The notes beneath the pieces were generated by a model. The model made no database searches. It saw nothing but the letters and a program-made list of their open reading frames with translations, and was not told where the DNA came from. From assembly GCA_028821455.1 (NCBI GenBank), contig JAPPGE010000003.1, forward strand, positions 1 to 64,000: a stretch of 64,000 nt of DNA, given 5' to 3'. The stretch comes from a bacterium. Its GTDB lineage: Bacteria; Pseudomonadota; Alphaproteobacteria; SP197. This document shows, piece by piece, positions 1-9,427 of this stretch; positions within the stretch are counted from its first letter, which is position 1; each line of letters opens with the position of its first letter. The position numbers and the translations under genes were made by a program.

Positions 1-58
1 GTCTGAATCCTCAAAACCAAAACGTCACCAACTCTTCAAAAGCGATTCCCCTGGAGAC

Positions 59-1660
59 GTGGCGTGGATCGCCATGGCTTTCGTTCTGGGTCTGCTGTCG
101 CGAACCGTCGGGCTGCCACCCCTGGTCGGTTTCCTGGTTGCAGGATTCCTGCTCAACCTGCACGGAATAGTCGGTGGCGACATGCTGCGGAAACTGTCGG
201 ACCTCGGCATTACGCTATTGCTGTTCATCGTCGGCCTGAAGCTCGACCTCCGGACGTTTGCGCGACCGCAGGTATGGGCCGTGACCGGGCTGCACATGGC
301 CATCATCGTGCCGCTCTTCGTAACGGCCATCTATGTTGCCGCCGCACTCGGGGCGCCGTTCCTTGCCGACCTCGACTTGTTCCAGTCTCTTCTGATCGCC
401 TTTGCCTTGAGCTTTTCCAGCACGGTCTTCGTCGTGAAGGTGCTGGAAGACAAGGGCCAGACGGCGGCGCTCCACGGCCGGATCGCGATCGGAATTCTCA
501 TCGTGCAGGACCTGGCTGCCGTGGTCTTTCTGGCCATCTCGGTGGGAAAGTGGCCGACTTACTGGGCCCTGCTGGTCCTGCTCGTCTTTCCGCTTCGGCC
601 ACTGCTGATCGTCGTGCTCCAGCGCGTCGGCCACGGCGAACTCATGGTCCTCTACGGTTTTCTGCTTGCTCTGGGCGGTGCGCAGCTGTTCGAGCTCGTC
701 GGACTCAAGGGCGACCTCGGCGCGCTCGTGCTGGGCGTTCTCATCGCCAATCACGCCAAGGCCGACGAGATGGCGAAGACCATGCTCAGCTTCAAGGACC
801 TCTTTCTGCTCGCGTTCTTCCTTTCCGTCGGCCTGTCGGGTCAGCTGACCCTGGAGACGCTCCTGATCGGTGCGGCGATCACACCGTTCGTGTTGTTCAA
901 GTCGGCCCTGTTCTTCGGCCTGCTGACCGCGTTCAGGCTCCAGGCCCGCACGTCGTTTCTGGCGACGCTCAATCTCAGCAACTTCAGCGAGTTCGGACTC
1001 ATCGTCGCGGCCATCGGAGTCGCACGTGGCTGGATCGACTCCGACTGGCTGATCGTGATCGCGGTCGCGCTGGCCTTCTCGTGTGTCATCTCTTCCGGGC
1101 TCAACGTCGCCAGCGACCGCATCTATGCGCGCTACAGGACGGTGTGGAAGCGCCTGCAACGATCCGACCTCGTTGCAGACGACCGGCCTCTTGATATCGG
1201 TGCCGCGACGATTGCGGTCATCGGCATGGGCCGCGTTGGATCGGCGGCATATGACACGATGCGTGAACTGCATGGAGAGACCGTCGTCGGGGTGGACACC
1301 GATCAGGCCACGGTCGAGCGCGAACGGTCCAGAGGACGAAAGGTGTTGCTGGGCGACCCTGGTGACGCCGATTTCTGGGATCGCGTTCAGATCGCTCATA
1401 CACTCGAACTGGTCATGCTGACCTTGCCGAACCTTGCCGCCAACCTTGCCGTGATCGACCAGCTCAAGGCCGCCTCATTTGGAGGTCGGGTCGCGGCTAC
1501 AGCCAGATTCCAGGATGATGTCGAACCGCTCGAACAGGCCGGCGCATCGACCGTCTTCAACGTCTACGCGGAGGCGGGTTCAGGGTTCGCCGCCCACGTC
1601 GCAGGACGCATGCCGGCCATCAGCCCGACCGGGACCGACGAGTCCCAGGCGACATCCTGA
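59..1660 (+). CDS. Kef-type (CPA2) cation:proton antiporter with C-terminal Rossmann/TrkA-N domain
   Basis: Multi-TM protein with GLPPLVGFLVAGFLLN and LLLFIVGLKLDL, then AVIGMGRVGSAAYD nucleotide-binding motif. Frame is open to the window edge, so the true start may lie upstream. Confidence 0.88.
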   Translation: MAWIAMAFVLGLLSRTVGLPPLVGFLVAGFLLNLHGIVGGDMLRKLSDLGITLLLFIVGLKLDLRTFARPQVWAVTGLHMAIIVPLFVTAIYVAAALGAPFLADLDLFQSLLIAFALSFSSTVFVVKVLEDKGQTAALHGRIAIGILIVQDLAAVVFLAISVGKWPTYWALLVLLVFPLRPLLIVVLQRVGHGELMVLYGFLLALGGAQLFELVGLKGDLGALVLGVLIANHAKADEMAKTMLSFKDLFLLAFFLSVGLSGQLTLETLLIGAAITPFVLFKSALFFGLLTAFRLQARTSFLATLNLSNFSEFGLIVAAIGVARGWIDSDWLIVIAVALAFSCVISSGLNVASDRIYARYRTVWKRLQRSDLVADDRPLDIGAATIAVIGMGRVGSAAYDTMRELHGETVVGVDTDQATVERERSRGRKVLLGDPGDADFWDRVQIAHTLELVMLTLPNLAANLAVIDQLKAASFGGRVAATARFQDDVEPLEQAGASTVFNVYAEAGSGFAAHVAGRMPAISPTGTDESQATS

Positions 1661-1865
1661 GTCGCGGCTGCAATCTCGCCGGCAGGTCGGCCGAACAGCG
1701 CTTGGAATCCCCGCGCAAGGGCGAAGCAGGCGTACTCCACGTTGATTGAAGGCGGCAACAGCAGCGCCGCACGCAACCAGGACCCTTGTCCGGCCATCCA
1801 CATTGGCTGATTGTCGCCCGCGTTGTTCAATGGTCGTATGCGTGCTGGAAGAATGCGCATGACTG

Positions 1866-3011
1866 GTGTGGCGCACGATGGCTGAACGAACCGACTGCGT
1901 GGTGATTGGCGCGGGACTGGTCGGACTTGCGATCGCCCATGAGCTTGTCGGGAAGGGGACGTCCTGCCGTGTGATCGAACGGGGAGGGATCGCCGGCGGC
2001 ACGACATCGACGTCATTCGCCTGGCTCAATGCAACCTCCAAGCTGGAAGAGGAGTATCATCGCCTCAACGTTGCCGGGATGGAGGGCCACCGGAGCTGGG
2101 CTGCCCGGTGGGGGAGCAACGCGACCGGTCATCGGCAGCCGGGCTGCTTGATGTGGGCGGGTGCGGACACCACCACCGGGCTTGACGATCTCGAGCGGAC
2201 CTTCGACCGTCTCTGTGAGCTTGACTATCCCTGTCATCGCGTCGGCGGGCGCGAACTGGCCGACCTGGAGCCGCGCATAGCCTTCGGCCACGGGGCCGAA
2301 GGACTTCTCATGCCTCTGGATGGCTGGCTCGACGCGCCGCGCCTTGCCCGTCACCTCGCGGAAGGCATTGTTGGCCAGGGGAGCGCCATCCACGAGGAGA
2401 CGCCGGTGACCGGATTCCTGGGCACCGCTCCCGTGCTGGACGGAGTTGCGACCAAGCGTGGTCCGATCCATGCCGACAGGATCGTCATTGCCGCCGGGAC
2501 CAGGACCGGTGATCTCGCGGCCATGGCGCTCGGGAGCCAGACGGCCTCCCGTCCGGTCGGCAGTGATCCTGGCCTGCTGGCTGATATCGCCGGAGCACAG
2601 GCGTGGCTCAACCACGTCGTCTATTTTCCCGAGGGCGACGATGAACTGCACACGCGCCCCAATGTGGGAGGGGGGCTGCTGATGGGTGCGGATGCCGCGG
2701 ATGGGATGCTGCCCGACGAACTGCGAGCGCGGCGTTACCTCGCCGACAGGGCACAGCACTGGTTCGTCGATGTCGATGCGGCTGACGTGATGACGCGCAT
2801 GACGGCGCGGGTCGGACATCGTCCGATGCCTGCCGACGGCCGCTCGATCGTCGGGAGGCTTCCCGGGTGCGACAATCTCTTCGTCGCCGTCACCCACAGC
2901 GGCATCACGCTGGCACCGGCCATTGGCGCCCTGCTCGCCGACGAGATCACCGGGGGATCGGCGTCGCCTCTGTTGCGAGAATTTCGGCCCGACCGGTTCG
3001 CCTGGACATGA
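1866..3011 (+). CDS. FAD-dependent oxidoreductase, DAO/glycine oxidase family
   Basis: N-terminal CVVIGAGLVGLAIAHELVGKG dinucleotide-binding motif; C-terminal GHRPMPADGRSIVGRLPGCDNLFVAVTHSGITLAPAIG. Confidence 0.85.
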   Translation: MWRTMAERTDCVVIGAGLVGLAIAHELVGKGTSCRVIERGGIAGGTTSTSFAWLNATSKLEEEYHRLNVAGMEGHRSWAARWGSNATGHRQPGCLMWAGADTTTGLDDLERTFDRLCELDYPCHRVGGRELADLEPRIAFGHGAEGLLMPLDGWLDAPRLARHLAEGIVGQGSAIHEETPVTGFLGTAPVLDGVATKRGPIHADRIVIAAGTRTGDLAAMALGSQTASRPVGSDPGLLADIAGAQAWLNHVVYFPEGDDELHTRPNVGGGLLMGADAADGMLPDELRARRYLADRAQHWFVDVDAADVMTRMTARVGHRPMPADGRSIVGRLPGCDNLFVAVTHSGITLAPAIGALLADEITGGSASPLLREFRPDRFAWT

Positions 3012-3285
3012 AAAAGGGCCCTCCCGGCGGCAAGCCGGAAGGGCCTGGTGTCAGATCTTGTATCCGAGCGACGGGGCGCCGTCGATGAAGTTCCTGTGCT
3101 GGGCAATCTGCACCCACTCCTCGACCGCCTCGTCGAGCGTCTGCTGCGAGGTCAGCTCACCGGAAATGGCCTTGGAGATACTGCGTCCCAGGGCATCGGC
3201 GTACTCCGGCGCCTCTTCCCAGAACAACTGCGGGTAGTCAACCTCTCCATCGTGATGGACCCAGCCGGGCACGGCCCTGCCATGG
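2988..3285 (-). pseudogene. Decayed copy of the 3' end of the solute-binding-protein gene at 4759-6300, plus its terminator
   Basis: ORF 3051-3296 (-) reads VPGWVHHDGEV-DYPQLFWEEAPEYADALGRSISKAISGELTSQQTLDEAVEEWVQIAQ-HRNFIDGAPSLGYKI, matching the C-terminus of 4759-6300 with two internal deletions. Confidence 0.9.
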
Positions 3286-3479
3286 CGTTGCAACATTTGT
3301 TGCTTCCCGGGATGTCGTCTCGGACGACGTCTGGCAGACTATGCCGGGCGGAATGGATGCCATGTTTCCAGAGCATTCTGATCCATCGCTGTGCGTTGCG
3401 CCGGACCATGGTCCTTTCGTAGCCGGTTTCGTTTCATCCACGAGTACCTTCAGGTTTCACATGACGATTCACTTTGAGC

Positions 3480-3511
3480 TTGACATGTAGTGCAAAACGC
3501 ACTACATCAAG
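3480..3511 (+). promoter_or_regulatory. Probable autoregulatory operator/promoter of the toxin-antitoxin module
   Basis: Perfect 9-bp inverted repeat ATGTAGTGC (3485-3493) / GCACTACAT (3499-3507) overlapping TTGACA (3480-3485), just upstream of the antitoxin gene. Confidence 0.65.
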
Positions 3512-3532
3512 CATCCTCGCAAGGAGGCAAGC

Positions 3533-3841
3533 ATGCTGAATCTCGACCCTGCATCGAGCATCCCGTCAAGGCAGACCAGGACGACCCAGATACGCCACGA
3601 CGGTCGACTGGCGAGTCTGATCGAGCGGGCGGCGCTCGCGTTGGCCGTGGACAAGTCCGCGTTCCTGCGTGCCGCGATTGAGCGCGAGGCCACGCGCGTA
3701 ATCGACAGGCAGTCTCGGCACACGCTGACTCCCGAGGACGCCGAGATGTTCGCAGCGGCCCTCGATGCCCCACCGGCCCCAACTCCGCGCGCGCTTGAGG
3801 CTGCCCGCAACTACCGCGCGCGCGTGGTTCATGCCGACTGA
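3533..3841 (+). CDS. DUF1778-type (TacA-like) antitoxin
   Basis: 102 aa RHH-like protein (RLASLIERAALALAVDKSAFLRAAIEREATRVI...LTPEDAEMFAAALDAPP) overlapping a GNAT gene. Confidence 0.8.
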   Translation: MLNLDPASSIPSRQTRTTQIRHDGRLASLIERAALALAVDKSAFLRAAIEREATRVIDRQSRHTLTPEDAEMFAAALDAPPAPTPRALEAARNYRARVVHAD

Positions 3842-4394
3842 GCACCCGGCTCTCAGGATAGAGAACTTCGACCCGGCACGGCACGACCGCGCCGGTTTCG
3901 ACTGCGGTGTTGATCGTCTCAACAACTACCTCAAGCTGAGCGCCAGGAAGCAGCAGAAGGACGACATGACCCGCGTCTATGTCGTCGTCGAAGAAGGGCG
4001 CCCAGGCATTCTAGGTTACCATGCCATCAACCTCGGCATGATGAATGTGGACGAACTCAAGCGGCGCCCGCGGGGAGCTCCCGCTCATGGGGAGATTCCG
4101 GTGCTGTTCCTGGGGCAAGTCGCGGTAGATCGGGCAGCACAGGGCAAGGGTCTCGGTGGTATCCTCATGCATCATGTCTTCGAAAAGGCGTACATGATTG
4201 CCGACGTGGCCGGATGTCATGCAATCGTTCTTGATGTGATCTCGGACGGCGGCGAGTCGGAACTCGTCCGTCGCACGGGGTGGTATAAGAGCTTCGGCTT
4301 CGCGAGTTTCGCGAGCGACCCCGCGCGCATGTATCTTGCGCTGAAGCAGGTCCGTGCGGTGGTTCAGGCGATCCCTGGTGAGGGGGACGCATAA
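3831..4394 (+). CDS. GNAT acetyltransferase toxin (TacT/AtaT-like)
   Basis: FDCGVDRLNNYLKLSARKQQKDDMTRVYV and LGQVAVDRAAQGKGLGGILM; ATG at 3831 overlaps the antitoxin stop by 11 nt. Confidence 0.82.
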   Translation: MPTEHPALRIENFDPARHDRAGFDCGVDRLNNYLKLSARKQQKDDMTRVYVVVEEGRPGILGYHAINLGMMNVDELKRRPRGAPAHGEIPVLFLGQVAVDRAAQGKGLGGILMHHVFEKAYMIADVAGCHAIVLDVISDGGESELVRRTGWYKSFGFASFASDPARMYLALKQVRAVVQAIPGEGDA

Positions 4395-4681
4395 TGTGCC
4401 GCTGTTCGACGGGGCCCTGATACGGCACGCCCTTCGGTTCGAAGCGGAGTGGTTGCGAAGGGTATGCCGAACAGCAGGCATTGCCCTTGTGATCCTGGTC
4501 CCCGGATTCCTGACAACATAATGTTCCGGCGCCCGCTTTGGCTCGCTCTTCGTTGACCTCACCTGTTGCCGGTCGAGCGAGAGCCTGGTTCTCCAATCGT
4601 GTCAGGAATGTGCTCTCTCATTGTGTGCGACCCTGCTGCCAGGTGTTGAAGGCGCCACTTCCGGTACGAGGTTCAGGAAAT

Positions 4682-4979
4682 CCGGCCCGACCGGTTCGCC
4701 TGGACATGAAAAAGGGCCCTCCCGGCGGCAGGCCGGGAGGGCCCTTCGGGACCTGGTGTCAGATCTTGTATCCGAGCGACCGGGCGCCGTCGATGAAGTT
4801 CCGGTACTGGGCCTTCTGCTTGTCGAGGCCGAGCTTCTGGGCAATCTGCACCCACTCCTCGGCCGCCTCGTCGAGCGCCTGCTGCGAGGTCAGCTCACCG
4901 GAAATGGCCTTGGAGATGTTGCGTCCCAGGGCATCGGCGTACTCCGGAGCCCCTTCCCAGAAGAACTGCGGGTAGCCCA
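4682..4979. repeat. Right copy of direct repeat flanking the TA module (left copy 2988-3285)
   Basis: Shared CGGCCCGACCGGTTCGCCTGGACATGAAAAAGGGCCCTCCCGGCGGCA...TGTCAGATCTTGTATCCGAGCGAC, continuing through the SBP 3' coding sequence. Confidence 0.88.
4714..4744 (-). terminator. Rho-independent terminator of the SBP gene/operon
   Basis: 13-bp perfect stem GGGCCCTCCCGGC/GCCGGGAGGGCCC with 5-nt loop, followed by TTTTT on the minus strand, just after the stop at 4759. Confidence 0.85.
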
Positions 4980-6300
4980 CCTCGACGTTGGCAAGGCCGG
5001 CATCGAGATGATTGCGGGCCCTTCCGAAGGTCTGGAAGATACCGTCGTTCGTCGGATAGATGTCGTTCGTCCCGCGCTGCGGATTGGGCTCGATGTACAT
5101 CTGGGCCGCCGCATCGGTGTAGTGCGATGCGCCGAACGGATCGGAGCCGCAGTAGGGATCGGCGACGATCCTGTCGGAGTAGTCGGGATGCGACATGCGG
5201 TAGATGAAGTAGAAGGCCGCATCCTTGATGTCCTGGGGCAGGTTCGCCGGAATGGAGGCCGTCCGGCACCACAGGCTGATTGCCCGGTGGACCACTTCGC
5301 CATCGTCATGGACCCAGCCGGGCACGACAGCCGCGCCCTGATCTTCGGCGCGTTCCATGCCCTGCTGCTGGACCGTGAACTCCGCCAGATCGATCCACCA
5401 CACCGACATCACGTCGGAACCCGACTGCCAGCGCTGAATGGTGGTGCCGATGTCCATCGCCTCGGCGCCGGGAGGTCCGAACTTGATGATCTCCCGGTAC
5501 ATGTCGAGAGACTCGGCCGCCTTGCCCTGGTTGATGACCGGGTTCATGTTCTCGTCGAAGTAGTTGACGCCGGCGGAAGCGGCAATGTCCATCCAGAAGC
5601 CCCATCCGAAGTTCGGCGGATTGACCACCATCGACGTGCCGTAGATGCCTTGCGAACCCAGTTCCTCGGTCATGAACTGCGTGACGTTGAGGAAGTCCGG
5701 CCATGTCTTCGGCACTTCGAGGTTGGTCTGGAAACGCTTGGAATACTTCGACTGCAGTTCCGCGTTCTCGAAGAAGCTCTTGCGGTAATGCAGGATGTGA
5801 ATGTCGCCATCGAGCATCACGCCATAGGTCTTGCCGGCCCACTTCGTATAGAACTCGCGGTAGGCGGGCATGACCCAGTCGAGATAGGCATCGCTGCCCT
5901 CGTACTGGGCGAAATAGTCGTCCAGGGGCTCAAGCTGCCCGGTTTCGGCGAAGGCGCCGAAGAAGAGCGAGGGAAACTGCACCCAGTCGAACCTTGGATT
6001 GCGTGACAGGAGCTGCGGCAGAATCTTGGCCACGGCATCGCCACCGTCATAGTTCTCGCGCCCCTTGATGCCGACTCCGGCTTCATTCATCAGGTGCTCC
6101 GACAACCACAGCGGCGCATGAAGCCAGTTCGAGTCCTGGAAGTAGGTCAGCTCGACGTCATTGAAGAGCTTCTTTCCGGGAGGAACGGACTGCGCGCCCC
6201 ACGACAGCCTGCCGGGAAGCTGGAGTCCGGCCGCGGCACCAGCGCCGGCGGCTACGGATTTCATGAACTTGCGTCGAGTCCATGCACTGAAAACACCCAT
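4759..6300 (-). CDS. Tat-exported extracellular solute-binding protein (sugar/polyol-type ABC transporter)
   Basis: Twin-arginine start TRRKFMKSVAAGAGAAAGLQLPG; adjacent MalFGK-like genes. Confidence 0.88.
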   Translation of the reverse strand: MGVFSAWTRRKFMKSVAAGAGAAAGLQLPGRLSWGAQSVPPGKKLFNDVELTYFQDSNWLHAPLWLSEHLMNEAGVGIKGRENYDGGDAVAKILPQLLSRNPRFDWVQFPSLFFGAFAETGQLEPLDDYFAQYEGSDAYLDWVMPAYREFYTKWAGKTYGVMLDGDIHILHYRKSFFENAELQSKYSKRFQTNLEVPKTWPDFLNVTQFMTEELGSQGIYGTSMVVNPPNFGWGFWMDIAASAGVNYFDENMNPVINQGKAAESLDMYREIIKFGPPGAEAMDIGTTIQRWQSGSDVMSVWWIDLAEFTVQQQGMERAEDQGAAVVPGWVHDDGEVVHRAISLWCRTASIPANLPQDIKDAAFYFIYRMSHPDYSDRIVADPYCGSDPFGASHYTDAAAQMYIEPNPQRGTNDIYPTNDGIFQTFGRARNHLDAGLANVEVGYPQFFWEGAPEYADALGRNISKAISGELTSQQALDEAAEEWVQIAQKLGLDKQKAQYRNFIDGARSLGYKI

Positions 6301-6373
6301 GGGATTCTTCCTTTCTCCTGGTCAATGTCGGGACAGGAAACGCCCTGCCCCGGATGATGGGCACGAGCGACCG

Positions 6374-7474
6374 TCAGGTCACAAGCGCTCCGGTTTCGGC
6401 ATCGAAGATCATCACGTCACGAGGATCGAGGCTGAAGCCTGCATGTTCGCCCGGAGCCATCCGGGTGTCCGGAGGCGCCAGTGCCTGCAGCGTCACATCC
6501 CCTGTCACGAACGAGAGGATGGATCTCTCCCCGAGGTACTCGTTGATCACGATCTTGCCGCCAATCGTCGCTCCGTGGTCGCAAAGATGAAGGTTCTGCG
6601 GCCGGATGCCTACCATGAATTCACACCCGCCATGGGCATCGAGGTCGGGTATGCGCTCCGCGGCTACGTCAAAGACGAGTTCCGCACCGGTCGCGTGGAG
6701 CCGGGCGCACTCTGCGCTATCGCGCCGTTCCACCGGGATAAAGGTCGTCGGAGGTTCACCGATGAAATCGGCCACGAACATGTTGGCGGGACGGTTGTAG
6801 AGCGTGTTGCGGTCGCCGACCTGCTGGAGTTCGGCATTCGACATCACGGCAACCCTGTCCGCCAGCGCCAGTGCCTCCACCTGATCGTGGGTGACGTAGA
6901 TCATGGTGCGCCGGAGTTCCTGGTGAAGACGCTTGAGATCGAACAGCATCTGGAACTTGAGGTGGGCGTCGAGGTGGCTCATCACCTCGTCGAGAATGAA
7001 CACCGCCGGCTCGCGGATCAGCGCCCGACCCAGGCTGACACGCTGCTGCTGACCGCCGGAGAGAACCGGCGGCTTGGCCGAGAGGATTTCGGTGATGCGC
7101 AGGAGTTCGGCCAGTTCCCGGGCGCGGCGGCGCCTTTCTGCCGGTGGAACACCGCGCACCTCGAGAGGAAAGGCAAGGTTTTCCTCGACGGTGAAGTTCG
7201 GATAGAGGGCATAGGTCTCGAAGGCCATGGCCACGTTGCGTTCCCTGGGCTCGAGATCGTTGACGCGCAGGTCGCCGAAGCGGATGTCGCCGGACGTGAT
7301 CGGTTCAAGGCCGACGATCATGCGCAGTGTCGAGGTCTTTCCGCACCCGGACGGTCCCAGCAACGCCATGAATTCTCCATCGGGCACCGCGAGGTCGAGG
7401 TCGCGCACCGCGTGGACGCCCGTTCGTCCGGATCCGTAGATCTTGTTGACCTTGCTCAACGTCACGTTCGACAT
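6374..7474 (-). CDS. ABC transporter ATP-binding protein (MalK/UgpC-like)
   Basis: [35 protein letters not shown]-terminal TOBE-like region. Confidence 0.92.
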   Translation of the reverse strand: MSNVTLSKVNKIYGSGRTGVHAVRDLDLAVPDGEFMALLGPSGCGKTSTLRMIVGLEPITSGDIRFGDLRVNDLEPRERNVAMAFETYALYPNFTVEENLAFPLEVRGVPPAERRRRARELAELLRITEILSAKPPVLSGGQQQRVSLGRALIREPAVFILDEVMSHLDAHLKFQMLFDLKRLHQELRRTMIYVTHDQVEALALADRVAVMSNAELQQVGDRNTLYNRPANMFVADFIGEPPTTFIPVERRDSAECARLHATGAELVFDVAAERIPDLDAHGGCEFMVGIRPQNLHLCDHGATIGGKIVINEYLGERSILSFVTGDVTLQALAPPDTRMAPGEHAGFSLDPRDVMIFDAETGALVT

Positions 7475-7475
7475 G

Positions 7476-8570
7476 TCACAACAGGATGTTGCGCCCGTCG
7501 ACCGGGCTGAAGAAGTAGAGGGCCTCGGGGTTCCATGCCAGCGTGACGTCCGCTCCGTGGTCGAACGTGCGCTCGGGGCTGGTGAGCGCCGTCAGCCTGA
7601 CACCACCGGCATCCACGATCATGACACCTGTGGAACCCAGAGCCTCGAAGATGTCGATACGTCCCTCGAGCGCCACGCCTTGCGGAAGTTCATCCGACGG
7701 GCGCAGGTGCTGGGGCCGCAGACCGATGGTGACCTGGCGTTGCTGCACCTTTGTCAGGGCCGCACGGTGGGCCGGCGCAATCGGCAGGCGAAGCGATCCG
7801 GCGTGGGCCTCGAGACGGTCGTCCACATCAACAAGTTCGGCCTCGATGGCATTGATGGTCGGCTGGCCGAGATGTTCGGCGACAAACAGTGTCGCCGGCT
7901 GCTCGAAGAGCTCGCGCGGATTGCCGACCTGGACCAGGCGGCCGCCGTTCCCCATGACGGCAATCCTGTCCCCCAGCGACAGCGCTTCGGCATAGTCGTG
8001 GGTGACATAGACGGTCGCCACCCGGCGCAGATCTTCCAGGGTATGGAACTGGCTGCGCAATTCGTGACGGATGCGTGCGTCGAGATGGCTGATCGGCTCG
8101 TCAAGCAGGAAGACCTGGGGATCGGCGACAAGGGTGCGCCCGAGCGCGGTGCGCTGTTTCTGGCCCCCGGAGATCTCTCCGGGCTTGCGCTCGAGCAGCA
8201 TGTCGATGCGCAGCAGGCGGGTCACCTCCCCGACACGCCGCCTGATCTCGTCCTCCGGAAGTCGCCGCGCCTTGAGTGGCGAGGCAATGTTCGCGGCTAC
8301 CGTCATGTGGGGGTAGAGGGCATAGCTCTCGAAGGTCATTGCCACGTCGCGCCGGTAGGGGGGAACACGCGTGACGTCGCGGTCACCGACCAGAATGCGT
8401 CCGCGGTCCGGCGTCTCGAGGCCTGCCACGAGTCGCAGCAGCGTGGTCTTGCCGATACCCGATGGGCCGACGATGACCAGGAACTCGCCCTCCTCGACGT
8501 CGAGCGAGAGATCGTCGATGACCGGAAAGTCCCAGCCCTTGCACAGTCCTTCGATCGCCAGTCGCGCCAT
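7476..8570 (-). CDS. Second MalK/UgpC-like ABC transporter ATP-binding protein
   Basis: MARLAIEGLCKGWDF...GPSGIGKTTLLRLVAG...ISGGQKQRTALGRTL...FLLDEP. ATG at 8570 overlaps the upstream permease stop. Confidence 0.92.
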   Translation of the reverse strand: MARLAIEGLCKGWDFPVIDDLSLDVEEGEFLVIVGPSGIGKTTLLRLVAGLETPDRGRILVGDRDVTRVPPYRRDVAMTFESYALYPHMTVAANIASPLKARRLPEDEIRRRVGEVTRLLRIDMLLERKPGEISGGQKQRTALGRTLVADPQVFLLDEPISHLDARIRHELRSQFHTLEDLRRVATVYVTHDYAEALSLGDRIAVMGNGGRLVQVGNPRELFEQPATLFVAEHLGQPTINAIEAELVDVDDRLEAHAGSLRLPIAPAHRAALTKVQQRQVTIGLRPQHLRPSDELPQGVALEGRIDIFEALGSTGVMIVDAGGVRLTALTSPERTFDHGADVTLAWNPEALYFFSPVDGRNILL

Positions 8571-9424
8571 CAGCCCTTGACCACTCCCAGCGACAGGCCG
8601 CGCACCATGTAGCGGCGCAGCAGAATGAACAGGGTCACAGGCGGAATCATGGCAATCAGCGAGAACGCCATCTGCAGGTTCCACAGCGTCTGGGATCCGT
8701 GGGTGAACGTCGGAATGACGATGGTGTAGGTACGCACGTCGGTGCCGACGAACAGGTTGGCGAACAGGTACTCGTTCCACGCAAAGATCCAGCAGAGCAT
8801 CGCGACCGAGATCATCCCCGGCAACACCAGGGGCAGGGTGATGCGCAGGAAGGCGCGCAACGGAGTCCAGCCGTCGAGATAGGCCGCCTCCTCCAGTTCC
8901 CGGGGCGCATCGCGGAAGAACACCATCATCAGCCAGGTCGCCAGCGGCAGGTTGAAGACGAGGTAGAGGATGATGAGCGACCAGATCGAATCGGTACCCC
9001 ACGGTGTCGAATCGAAGAGGAAGAACATCGGCACCAGGATGGCGACCGGCGGGAACATGCGGTTCGAGAGAATCCAGAAGGCGAGGTTCTCTCCCCCGGC
9101 CTGGCGCGGGAAGCGGGCGAAGGCGTAGCCGGCGAGCGTGCCGAGAAACAGTGACAGCAGGGTGTTGATCGTGGCGATGACGAAACTGTCGATGAGCGCA
9201 TCGAAGTTGGTGGCTTCGGCGAAGACCGCGGCGAAATTGCCGAATGCGAAGAGCTCGGGCCAGAAGGTCGGCACCGTGAGATTGGTTTCGGCGGTCGTCT
9301 TGAGAGCCGTGATGATCATGAAGTAGAGCGGGAACAGGGTGAACAGAAGCCACAGCCCCAGGAAGGCCAGGAACAGCACGCGGACGTGCCGCCAGCGATC
9401 GTCGGGTCGTGCCTGGTCAGCCAT
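8570..9424 (-). CDS. Carbohydrate ABC transporter permease (MalG-like)
   Basis: Six-TM protein with EAAYLDGWTPLRAFLRITLPLVLPG (EAA loop). Confidence 0.9.
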   Translation of the reverse strand: MADQARPDDRWRHVRVLFLAFLGLWLLFTLFPLYFMIITALKTTAETNLTVPTFWPELFAFGNFAAVFAEATNFDALIDSFVIATINTLLSLFLGTLAGYAFARFPRQAGGENLAFWILSNRMFPPVAILVPMFFLFDSTPWGTDSIWSLIILYLVFNLPLATWLMMVFFRDAPRELEEAAYLDGWTPLRAFLRITLPLVLPGMISVAMLCWIFAWNEYLFANLFVGTDVRTYTIVIPTFTHGSQTLWNLQMAFSLIAMIPPVTLFILLRRYMVRGLSLGVVKG

Positions 9425-9427
9425 TGC

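Noticed and set aside
4621-6006. 461 aa plus-strand ORF
   Set aside because: Shadow of the solute-binding-protein gene on the opposite strand.
7476-9353. 625 aa minus-strand ORF as a fusion protein
   Set aside because: Only the C-terminal ~364 aa is an ABC ATPase; the N-terminal part is out-of-frame permease sequence.
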